From: Lagopus muta | Lineage: Eukaryota; Chordata; Aves; Galliformes; Phasianidae | Reading direction: 5' to 3' | Assembly (NCBI RefSeq): GCF_023343835.1 | Contig: NC_064447.1 | Location: forward strand, 558,001-622,000 | DNA length: 64,000 bases | Part shown: in pieces, positions 12,059-23,200 of the stretch | Numbering within the stretch: position 1 is the stretch's first letter | Layout: each line of letters starts with the position of its first letter | Translations under genes and position numbers: made by a program | The notes under the pieces: generated by a model | Database searches by the model: none | The model's input: the letters and a program-made list of their open reading frames with translations, nothing else | What the model was told of the DNA's origin: nothing

Positions 12059-15000
12059 TTTTCTGTCTGAGACAATAAACATTTGGGTGTTTAGCCACAG
12101 GTCACTCTGAAGGACTTGACAGCAACTGGAAGTACAGCCTGTTTCAGTAGCTCACATTTACTCTTTTTTTCTGCGTGGGATTTTCAGCTGGATTAGCATA
12201 GCCCTACACCCCTTTGCTGCCCTCCCTCAAAGAAACTTTTGCCTGCTCTCTTAACACAGAGAGCAAACTGATTTATTTCTGTGTTTGCACTGATTGAAAA
12301 CATTCCCAAGCACTGTCCCTGCAAATATCCTAAAACACCAGCAGAAATTGTTTACCATGTTGTTAAGTAATATATTATCTACAGTATTTTATTGTTCAGA
12401 TTCAACTTCTTAAAGAATGTGTGAATTGCACTGGACTGTCAAAATTAGACCATTTCACAGACTTGCCCCTTTTACTGGAATGTAGACAGAGCAAAACCTT
12501 TTTTTTTCTAAAGGAAAATATTCTTTTCCTCCTCAGTCAATAGGCAGTTATAATATTAATTCCCTTCAAAGCCCAGGTATTAGGTTGCAATTGCAAATGG
12601 GAATGGTTGGCCAGAGAAACCCCCCACGCTCTGCAACAATGGAGCACACATGCAGTGTCATCAATCAACTAATCAAAAATGAATGACTCTTTGTGCTTCT
12701 TAGCAAATCTAAAGCCATTCAGATGAAACAAACAACAAGAACCAGAGCATCGCTCTCCTCGGGCTGCAGAGTGAACAACTGTAAACTCTCCAGGACCACA
12801 GCAACCCCACTTGCCATCGGGACCATTGGGCTGGACAGATTCCAAGAAGTCAGGACAAATGCTTACTTTCAGGAAGAACACAGATTAGGTGGCTTTAAAA
12901 GATGTATGTAACAGCATTTGCTTTTACCAAGCAAAGCAGGGCATTGTTAAAATGTACTCTTTAAATGAGCAGTCTGCCCCACACACAGTAAACACAACAC
13001 ATACCAGATAGGAAACCTTTCTGTTGACTTCTGCTTGCATAGTGCCGTGGGTTTCAGGTGGGTTACACTCAGTGATGCGAGCTGTGTGCCCAGCTTAACA
13101 TGCTCAGAATAAAGCCTCTGTGTGTGGGAGAAAAGCACCACGTAAGCAGGCACTAATGTCACTCACACAGCATCCTTACGACACAGAGCAAGAAGTAGAG
13201 AAGCAAATTGCACCAAGTCCTAAATGACTGCCTAATGACATTTTATAAATCAGAAGTGCGTCTAAGGGAAATATTAAAAAGTTCTCTTTAAACCATTTTC
13301 AACTCTCATTAATGGTGTTATATTGGACTTGAACAGTCCAAACTGATGCAAAAACCATTCACATGTACTGCATGGAACAGCAGAGACTATTACAGATGAG
13401 AATGATGGGTTTTCTCCTGCGTGTTCTAGTCTTTTAATGACTGAAGCTAAATCCTGAGGATCTCAACCTTTAAGCACGTTCATTCATTCTCCTTTCACTG
13501 AGTTATGAATCCATGGTAGGTCTCTGTCTTGAGAGAATGACAGAAATTACTCTGTTTCCTATCAGAGGCACCAAGACTACAAACAGGCTAATATAAATGC
13601 ATAATGGCTTCATGCTCTTCATTCACACAACAGAAAAAGGAGCTTACTACAAAACTTCATCTCTGCAGTGGGAGCTATGATACATAACGTGATCCGGGCT
13701 GGACAAATGAGAAGAAAGCAGTGACTGAGCTGCCTGCTCACAGGAGCAAAAGTGTCCTCGCACTGCTGGAAAGGCTGACATGTTCTAATGATGGGATGAC
13801 ATGTCGATGGTGAATAATGGGGTTTTTTTTCTACTTAGCTTTAGTTTTCTTTATGGCGAATCAGAAGAAAACTTACTTCTTTGTGTCTGATCTGTGTTTT
13901 CCAATGACTGTCACAACACGTTAAAAAGCACTGACTTTACCATGAGAAAATCAATCATCAGTGAAACGGATTCATTTTTCTACTGAAAATGGTCATGCTC
14001 AATAAATCTTTGCCCTGCGAATTCATAATTAACTAGAAGGAAACATTCCAAAGGTGATTTTGCAATTCCTTCTGTGCACAGGCAGTTCTTCCTTCAACTG
14101 CTGCATTCACTTGTTAGAACATCCAGAATCTCCTGAGAAGTGCAGAATGGTCAGTGCCTGCTGATGCACAGAGGAAATCCACGGGGATCCATGAGGGCAC
14201 TCCTGAAAACCACTGGTACCAATCTCAAGAAGCAGGAGCTCACATGGAAAATTATTCAAAACTCCTCCTAAAATAATGTAGCCCCAACTGGAAGCAACAA
14301 ATAGCCCTTTAAATGAGAATCACATTTGTTTTCCACTATCCTCTCACATACATATGATGACATACATGCACTACATTGATTTTAATACTGGCTTTGTTTA
14401 TCCACTGCTCTCCAATGAGCTGGGGGGTAATGAATTAAGAGCAAGTATTGCCAGTTCTAAGATATTTTCCAGTTTTCTGGTTACTTTATTCATGTCATGT
14501 AACCCTCATGTGATGAAGCTATTCTAGGACAGTCTGTTTCCATGGCGATGGTGCTGCATGGGTAAGCAGTCATAGTGTCAGCCCATCACTTCTTTCCTCT
14601 TCCTATGTGGAAGTGTTTGGGAAAGGAGGATTAATGATGTTAAATATTTCCCCCTACAAGAAGGAATAGTTTCTTCCGGAAAAGGGGAATGAATCTGTGT
14701 CAAAATATATTTAAAATTCAGACAAAATACATCCTCAGAAAGGCAGAGATGTTCAACTCAAGAGAACTTTTCCTAAGTTACTTTGATTTGTGAAATTACT
14801 TCCGGGAGAACTGATGGAAATGAGCAGTAGGTCTCTCAGAAGGCACTGACAGAGCTGCAGTATCAAACAAGAGCTCACTGGGACTGCAAGTATTCCTGGT
14901 GTGGAATCACGTTCCCATCACATGACAGCAACCCGTGCTGACCCGCAGAGCCTTTCTCCACCAAAGCCTACAAGCAGAGCTCCATAGGAGGAACTTCTCC

Positions 15001-17018
15001 CCACCGCCATCAGCACAGCCACTCTCACAGCAGTGTACAGTGGACTGACTGGGTCAGAATCAACCTCATCAGCAGCCCCACGGGGATGTCAGCCAGAATC
15101 CTTCCGGCACTGGAACTGGCAGCGCACCCACAGCGCTGTGTGGGCAGGGAGAACAGTGCAGCACAACGTCAAGTCTGGCACAGGAGTATCACAGCTTCTG
15201 CTGAAGACACAGACAGAGTAAACGTGAGGGAAAACCAGAGAGCCCTTTTGCTGGAAAAGTTGTTTTGAAAAAGCAAAGGATATCAGTGCGGGTTTGTTAT
15301 TAAAATAGTGGCTTCCTCCAGCTTGTGCTGTAGGTGGTGAGCCTGTGTGCCTCGAGGCTCCGTAGTAAAACCAGCTCCTCAACTCAGCAGCTGCACACAT
15401 CGGTGGCTGCACAACGGTGTTCCTTCCTCTTTATGTCCAGATCAGCTCTCAGCAGAGCTGCACAGCCTGGCAGTGCGCTGACACATCGCTCTGCCACCAC
15501 CAGAGCTGCAGTGGGAGCAGAGCACGACCAGCACAGAGACATTGCAGTGTGGTGCCCAGCAGTGTGACACTCCCTGTAGTGCAGGGGGGAACTCTGGCAC
15601 AGCAGGAATCACCTCGACTCTTTTTTTTTTAAACCTCAGATCCCCCTCCAAAATGATATCTCATTGCGACCGGTTAAGCCAACATACCTGAGTCTGAGAG
15701 CAACCACAAGCACATGACATGAATCGAGAAGCCTCAGATATTTCAGAAACAAGCAGCAAACAAACAGCAGGACAGCTGCAGAGCCGGGCCACAGTCCCGG
15801 ATCGGCTCCCAGCACAGCGGGCACTGCGCTCTGCAGCCGGCACAGCCCCCGTGCTGCGGTGTAGGCAGTGCACACAAACCATGACAGGAGTGACACGCAT
15901 GGGGCCCACACATGGCACAAAGCATGGCTGCGGACAGCTCAGCAGGAACAGAAAACCTCACCACTCTCTTCCTGAAGTTGTCATGGTTAAAAATCAGTGA
16001 GGCTTTCCATTGCTAACGCCTTCTAGCTACAGACCTCAAACATCTCCCATCCAGTCAAAACTATGCTGTATGCTGCTAGCAAATATCTATGTGTAAAGAA
16101 TAACATTACAACTGTGCAGAGATGTAAGGTGACGGTATTTATGGATTGCTGTGTTACCCGATCCCCTTTTTACAGACCTAAAGTTAACAATGCAATGCAA
16201 GAGGATGCATCCAACCACAGAGGAGGAAATCAATCTGTAACCGAGCTCAGGAGGAGCCCCCAGCCCCTGTTACCCCCAATCACAATGCGGGTCTCTGCCA
16301 GCACCTTCTGCTCAGGTGAGGGGTGGACTCCGAAGCAGACAGCGGAGCGGCAGCAGCCCAGCCAGGACGGGACTGCCGGGAGATTCATTTCTGGAATAAC
16401 AATTAACGCTGCTATTGCGCTGCGGATGCAAAACTACAGCACTGATTGAGACGCGCCCCGTGTCAGAGGAACGCACGCACCGCTCGCGGCTGCACAGAGC
16501 ACGGTCCGCTCCGAAACGCACAGAACGAGACGTACTCCGTAAGGCGCAGCGATCCCTCAGCCAGCGCTGCTCCTTCGCTTGGACTCCGCCGCCCGCGGTG
16601 CCCGCACTGCCCGCGGCTGTCAGCCCCGACGCGCTGCGCTGCTGAGCGCGATCGATAGCAAGCGATCAATGCTTCCCTTTGCTCCGCTCGCTCTCAAACA
16701 ACTGTTTCTCTTCACGTCACAGCCTCACACGGACGGCTTTCTTCACGAGAACACCTCAGCACCTCCGCACTGCGCTCCGCCGCTGAGAAGCGCTCGGCGC
16801 TCCGCCCGTAACCAACCCTGGCGCGCAGCTCCGGTGGAGGAAATCCCGTTACCGCGGGATAACCATTAGCTCGGGCGTAAACAAAGGGTTCACATAAGTA
16901 CTAAATCCCATCGCCGCTCGGCTTCGGGGGGCGGGAGTACACCGAGGGCTCCGCATTGAGATTCAGCTGTGGCGCGGCCGCCCCGAGCGGCACCGCTCCG
17001 CCCCGGGCCGCCCCTCCG

Positions 17019-17040
17019 CCCCCCCCCCCCCCCCCCCCCC
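17019..17040. repeat. Poly-C tract in the CpG island
   Basis: An uninterrupted run of about 21 C on the plus strand, inside GC-rich sequence. It would be poly-G in a minus-strand transcript if that region were transcribed. Confidence 0.9.
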
Positions 17041-17199
17041 GCGCCTCCGGACTCGACCGAGGCGGTGGGGTCAGCGCTAGGGTCCTCCCCGGGTTGGGCT
17101 CTGCGCCCCGCACGGAGCTCCGCTCCCTCCCACGCGGACAGCCCTGCAGCCCCCCCGCCCTGCCCCGCGGCACCTCCTCCCGCCGTCCTGTACAGTCTG

Positions 17200-17375
17200 C
17201 TCCGGCCCCGCTCTTTTGTCCCTCCGCTCGTTTCTCTCTCCGCTTTCTCTCCCTTCCTCACCTTCCCCCGTTCTCCCCGCTCTTCTTACCCCTGTCTCCT
17301 AACTCCCCTCGTCGTCCTCCCTTCCCAGACCCCTCCTCCACCCTCTCGCCCTATATCCCCTCTAATCCCCTTCCT
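17200..17375. repeat. Long polypyrimidine tract on the plus strand
   Basis: About 175 bp consisting almost only of C and T, with few purines. It lies in the proposed intron 1 just inside the candidate exon-1 donors. Homopurine-homopyrimidine tracts of this length can adopt triplex-like structures. Confidence 0.75.
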
Positions 17376-18400
17376 TGACTCCCGGCCCCAGCCGCTGTCC
17401 GCTCCCGTTCCGCGAGCACAGGGCAGGGCAAGGCGGGGCGGAGCGGGGCCGCAGCTCCGTGCCTCCCACCGCCCGCGCACCTGCCTGGGACCGGGGCAGC
17501 CCCCTCCCGCTCGCCCGCTCCCTCGCTCTCCCACTCACCGCCTGTGCCGCGGCCGTGTCTCACCCGCCGCCACTCACATCCCGGCGCGGCGGTCAGAGAG
17601 CGCAGCGCCGGCTCCCCCCCCGCGCCGGCGGCGGCTCATGGAGCCGTGCTGTGCGCGGTGCTGTGTGCGGCTCTGCGCTGCGCTGCGCTGCCTGTCCCGC
17701 CGCGCTCCGACCTCCCGCCCCCTCCCACCGCCCCGCCCCGGCGCGGCCGCACGGCCCAGGGGTGTCCCGGCTGCGCAGCGGCCAGTGGCGGGTATGCAGA
17801 CGGCCGTCGTGAGCCTACACACACGCGCAGACACAGCCGCGTACGGAGCTCGGTGTGCAGCGCGGCACGTATACACCTCCAACACACCTCCACGGGCACC
17901 GTACCGCGGCCGCGACTCTGCGCTGCCGTGCGGTGAAGTGAGCGCGGGGCACGGGCGTGCGGCGGCCCCGCGTGCTCCGAGCGGTGCGGGTGGAAAACCT
18001 CCGGCGGCCGCGGGCTTCGGCGCGGTTCTGAGATCCGCGCTAGGCCGGGGACGTTCCCGGGGTCCGCCTCGAACGCCCGCGCCCGGCTCTCGGACGGAGC
18101 TCCGCGTTCGGCGAGGAACGTCTGGAGCGATCCGTGCTGCATTCGCTCCTGCACAGAGCCCGGGAGAGGGCCGGGCAGCCCCGCAGCCTCGCGGTGGGAC
18201 AGGAAAGCAGCAGCGGAACAATTCCACGTTTCTCCTCTTCCTCCCCCAAGTTCCGATTCTGGACTCGAGGCGCTGGCCGTCCCTGAGGCGGTACCCCCCG
18301 CTCCGCCTCTGTCGGTGAGACGCGGGAACGGCCCGGCGGCGGCGGAATGGGCAGAGGCGCAAACGGCAGCGCGGAGAGGTGGGCCGCCGGAGAATGATGG

Positions 18401-19475
18401 ATCACAAGGACTCATGTGATGGAGGCTTCGGCCCGCTCACAATGGAGCAATGAGCAGAGTCTTTCCGCAGATGCAAATTCTGCCACTGTTCCTTGCCGTG
18501 CTCCTCTCCCTGCTCCCCTGGTGCTCTGCCTTCTGCGGGCAGAGCCAGGAGCGTGATACCCCAACCTGTCACCGGCGGAGTGATAGCAAATGAGCCCGAT
18601 TCCTGACCTGGGGAAATATTTTGTTACATTGGCTGCCCTGAAAATGCAAAGAACAGAACACGGAATCCTCGAGGAAATTCTAAGAGGACTTTGTGTTGCA
18701 GCAGGACTAAACCACATCTCCCTGTGCTTTACTTCCTTCTTGCAGTTAACTTGGAAGATGTGCTCTGAAATGTGCTTTTATGAAGGGAGAAAGCCCTTCT
18801 GCCTGTCAGGCACCCACTCAGCAATGCCCTCAACACCCCCTGCCCTGGGAGTTGGGGTGGTGGGTGGGCAGAGCTCCTGCACTGATGTTCTTTCTCAGCT
18901 CCTGCACAACACCTGCTGCAAAATTTCCTAATTTTTAACTTGTTTTCAGTATTTGTCTTCCAGCTTCTGACAGGATGTACACAGAGAACCTTTCTGATGC
19001 TGCACGTCCACAGATTCCCTCTGCTGCAGCAGTGCTTTCAGCAGCACTTGACAGCAGAGAAAGTGCATTCCAGCCCTGTGTGGATGGCACTCACCACCAA
19101 CAAAGGCCAAACTCATTCTGCCACAGCCAACCACCCTCATTTCAGAACTACTGTCGTGTTCCAGAGTGACATAAAGGCAATTTCTGCCCTCTGTTCTCTC
19201 CTTCACCATCAGACAGCCAGGAAGGTGCTGTGCTTTCTGCAGGAGTGGGAAGAAGCTGTCAAACAGCATTTCTCCACAGCTATTGGTTCTGCAGAACCTC
19301 AGTTGAGTGCTTCTGTGGCTGCTACCAGCACAGACCCGTGCTCGTGTCAGTGCAGTTTAAACACAGTATTTCACCAAGAGATCAGCAGTAGAAGCAGGAG
19401 ATGACAGTGATCAGTAAGCCTGTGTTGCTGACGGTTGCACAGCAGGAGCACGTTGAGGCTCTGGCATACACAGGG
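18401..19475. other. Upstream flank of the CpG island, nothing recognised
   Basis: The sequence drops from island composition to ordinary GC content. ORFs of 100-150 codons occur (for example 18940-19404) but have no recognisable domain and no splice frame. I treat them as chance. Confidence 0.4.
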
Positions 19476-20241
19476 CTGTGCATTGGTCCTCTTGCACGTG
19501 GCCCAGCTGGACTCAGATTCCCCCCAAAAGTGTGAGGATTACCTACCATTCGCAGCAAGCAGTACTCTACTCACCCACGGGCTTTTACAAAAGCAGAACG
19601 GGCCTTTCTGCTTTAATTTAATGCCATCTCCACCCAACACCGCTACGGAAAAGAGTTCATACAGTGGCATTAAGCATAACATTTCTTCAAAATCTTCAAG
19701 TTATTTGCCTCCTTCCAGCCTAATTTAATAAGAAAGCTACTCAACTCTTTGTTCTAGGAGTCTCTTGCTGTTCTCTAGTCATTTTAAAATCACTGTACTT
19801 TTACAGAGCTGTGAAATGGAACTTCCACTTTTTATGGACTTGATTTTGACAGTGCATGATCTTTTAACACTTTCCAGGCATCTAGAAAATGTTAAAAAGA
19901 TAAACCACTCTGGTACATTAACGATTCAAAAAAGATAAGTTTATAATGAAATCACTCTGTACATGTAACTATTTTATTTGGCATTTTGTATTTAAATGGC
20001 TGTACTCACTTTCATGTCATGACAATTTATATATAACGTGCCACAATTGTACAGATAGCATGTTTCATGAGTATGGCTTCAAAATGGAAAACAACCAAAT
20101 GTTTATATTCAACAAAATTATAGACTGCGTAACACAACACCTTAATTAAAACTACTGCTTGCTGTGAATGGTAGGTAATCCTCACACTTTTGGGGGGAAT
20201 CTGAGTCCAGCTGGGCCACGTGCAGGAGGACCAATGCACAG
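19476..20241. repeat. 89-bp near-perfect inverted repeat flanking 588 bp
   Basis: The left arm 19476-19564 is the reverse complement of the right arm 20153-20241 with two mismatches, at about 98% identity. The outer ends read ctgtgcattgg and ccaatgcacag. The inner ends read cagcaagcagta and tactgcttgctg. The 588-bp spacer is AT-rich and unrelated to the arms. No target-site duplication is evident next to the outer ends. It could be a non-autonomous terminal-inverted-repeat element, a foldback element, or a recent inverted duplication. A transcript across it would fold into a long hairpin. Confidence 0.9.
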
Positions 20242-23200
20242 TAAGTATTTAAAAAAAAAAAAAATGAGCGTACACAGCATGACAGAGGGACTGGGAACAG
20301 GGGAGCTGCCGTGTCCAGCAGCACCAAAGGAAACCCCAAGTGGTTCCATCACTGGATGAGCTGCTGTGGGGCCTCTTCTGGGTGCTGGGATGCCCTGAAA
20401 ATGTACGTAGATGAAGAGAAGGAGATGTTGGATGGATTTGCCCCAGATGGTGCTGTGTGATTGTTTCACAGTGTTTGTGACCCGTGGGCAGAGAGGTGTT
20501 TGTCATTACACAAATCCCTGCAGCGTGATTAGTTTGCCTAATACTCGGCCTGCTTTTTCTCAGGGCAGGATACAAATCCTGGAGCTCTCATTGGCTGGCA
20601 GCTTCAAGGAGACAGTGAGACTTTTGTGGCTGCTGCGAATGGGTTTCTCTATGACTGCCGCGGGTGTCACACGTTGCTCCTCACGGTGCACAGGACTGCT
20701 TGGTGGGGCTCAGTCACCAAATGGGCGGAGAGGAGAAGGAGAGAAGGGGAAATGAAAGAAGGAAAGAGTCTTGAAATCACCATGAAGCAAGAGGAGGATG
20801 ACAGGGAGGACGTGGACACATGGGGTAGAAAGAATTACGAAAACATCAGGGAGAAAGGTAATCTGGTAGAATTTACATTCATGACACAAAAGAAAAGTGC
20901 TCTTAGGATGGGTAGCACTGGCAAAAGATGTGGTGTTGGTGGCCACACCAATGCACAGAGCCAAATTACACCAGTTTTGAAGGTAGGAACACATTTTTAG
21001 CACTGCACACATCATTGCCTGTCTTAAGGTGTGCTGTAAGGGGAGGTCGTGAGTGCTCACTTACAGCCAGGACAAGAGAGCAACTGTGCAGGCAAGATTT
21101 ACATTGCAGTCAACTTGTTTTCTCAACACATTTAACACATGAGTAATGAATAAATGCTGCAGAGAAGCACAGACAAGTTAAGATCCAGTGCAATTGGCAG
21201 CATTTGACTGATACACCATTCAGATCAAGATGTTCTGTCTTATCGGGCACCTGGCTTGGGTTTGTACACCTTCAAGTCCTCACTTCACAAGGAAAAGTTG
21301 CCACAGACTTTCAAATGAGCACCTCCATGCTGTGTCAGTGTGCAGTACTGAGGCTCCAGCAGAACAGACTCTTCTCATGCTGGACAAACCATTCTGTTTT
21401 TAAAAGTCTATTCTTGACTTTTGCTCCAGCAAAGCACCAATTCTGTTAAATTAGATCTGACCAGACAAAGAGTTTGTGGCTTTTTGTTTCCAGCCAGAGA
21501 ATTTATTGCCTTGAAAAACTGCATTTGCTGGGGAGCTGGAGATCCTTGCCAACACTGAACATTTCTGCTCAGCAGCTTAGAGCTCCTTTCTGAGATCATC
21601 TGAGTGCAGGAGGGCTGGATTGCTGTGCATGGAGCAGCTCTGTGCCCATGGGGCCTCAGTGCACTGCCATGGTGCAGGCAGCGTGGTGTCTGCAGGGAGG
21701 TGTCTGTGCTGCTTCATGTAAAGGAATAAAACAAAATGGTCGTGGAGTAGAGAACAGGTTCTCGTTTTTCTCTTACATCACTTGCTATGGTTCTGGTCGA
21801 GCCATTCAAACAACTGCTTTATTCCTTTGGATGTTAAGCAAGGTGCAGCCATTTAATGTGCATGGCGGCTATGTGGGCTAAGGAAATGTTTTCTTAGCTT
21901 TCAGCACAAAGGTTGTCTTGGCCATCACCAGCAGCTGTGTTGTAAACACACAGATGTGTGCAGAGGAGTTTGTACTCCAAACACAAGTTTTGCCTACGGC
22001 TGCTGCAAAGAAAATGTTGCAGTCATCTAAAATGTGCATTCAGGTTCTCTGCTCTCCTTGAAATGTTATAGGTATCAGCTGGTGTGACTGTGTCAGCTTG
22101 AACATGCTTATGTTTCAAATGGGCTGCATTTCTAAGTGCTTTTATTTATATATGCTTGGGTTGCACCTACACTGAGATGTAAAGATGATTTTCTGGTGGG
22201 GTCAGGAATCTGCACTCAGGAGCTTTGCTGGCCTTCCTTCTTTTGGTGTGCTATGTGAGAAATATTGCCCCCTGTTGTGGACTGTCTGCACGTATAAGCA
22301 CACACAGATAACATTTACATCCTGACAGAAAGGGGAACAGCAGCCCCTCTCTGTGAGCTGCCCAGGCTCTTCTGTTTCTAAGTCTGTCCTCCACTGCCCA
22401 GCCAGCAGCTCTAAGCAGCTCTGTGACAGTCTGACAAGAGGAGGCAGCTCTGCATTTAGAAATTATATGCTGAGATGGTCCTGTTTTACATAACTGCAAA
22501 CAGCAGTAATTCTGTGAATGGAGCTAGACTGAAAACTGGGAGGTCTTCCTCTTTTATGAAACATCCAGATTTCCTGGAGTTTTGTTGCAAAGGAAACTGA
22601 TTCTATGAGTCTGTGAGAACTTGCCAGAATGGAGTGTGTCTTGAGTCCCAGGAAATATAAAATGAGCAACCAGTGGTTAGAAAATAAGCCATGTCCCATA
22701 ATCAAGAGGAAGACAAAAAACTCAAAGCCACACAGCTGTTCTGTCTGTGGATTTTTGTTGTGTTAGTCCATAGAAGCAGGACAATATCAGGAAAGGGTCA
22801 GATCTCAGTATTGCCCAGAGCTAGATGGGAATGACAAAGAGCCTGTACAGCAGAGTGACTCTGCGGCTTTGTAGGGAAGGGGAAGAACTGCTGAAAGCTC
22901 TTTTAGGCCCTCTCACCTCTCTTGGCATTGAGAGCTCCTGTTCTGCCAGTCTTCAGGTCTGAACCTCGGACTGTACAAAGGAGAGTCTGACCTCATGGCT
23001 AGGAATGGGACTGGGATGTGGTTCTGCTCCTGCCCAGCCCTGGGAGCAGGTTCGTGTACTGCCCCAGCAGTGCTTTGCAGCTGGGATTTTTTTCTGCTGA
23101 CAGCACAGAAATGAGTTGCTGAGCTGGACAACAGGTGCTGAACTGCAAAACTGCTTCTCTACCATGTATTCCAACAGAGCATCCCTCTGTATAGCCTTCT

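Larger units (their letters stand above)
12067..17538 (-). other. GPRC5B: Probable GPRC5B intron 1 (5' noncoding intron)
   Basis: It runs from a candidate exon-1 donor in the CpG island to the acceptor of the first coding exon. Several ORFs of 60-130 codons occur, but none resembles a known protein or has splice support. No repeat was recognised. The 15.0-16.4 kb part is GC-richer and may be a regulatory shoulder of the island. Confidence 0.55.
16440..18400 (-). promoter_or_regulatory. GPRC5B: CpG island, likely GPRC5B promoter and noncoding exon 1
   Basis: About 2 kb of very GC-rich, CpG-dense sequence, the only CpG island in the window. It lies 4.4 kb or more upstream of the first coding exon, where a 5'UTR exon must be. 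Two strong minus-strand donors (GTGAGT) sit in it: after 17539 (GCACAGGCG|GTGAGT) and after 17578 (CGGGAT|GTGAGT). Exon 1 would therefore start somewhere between about 17.6 and 18.3 kb. The transcription start itself cannot be placed from sequence. Divergent transcription to the right is possible, but no matching exon was found. Confidence 0.65.

Noticed and set aside
12059..12082. Upstream in-frame ATG extending GPRC5B by eight residues
   Set aside because: It lies before the splice acceptor at about 12067, so it is not in the mature mRNA, and the signal peptide starts properly at 12058.
16969..18318. 449-codon plus-strand ORF in the CpG island
   Set aside because: It is rich in Pro, Ala and Arg, and several overlapping long frames exist on both strands, as expected for stop-poor GC-rich DNA. 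No domain or splice context.
17574..18415. Two 260-codon minus-strand ORFs in the CpG island
   Set aside because: Same compositional cause. They overlap each other in different frames, and no family resemblance is seen.
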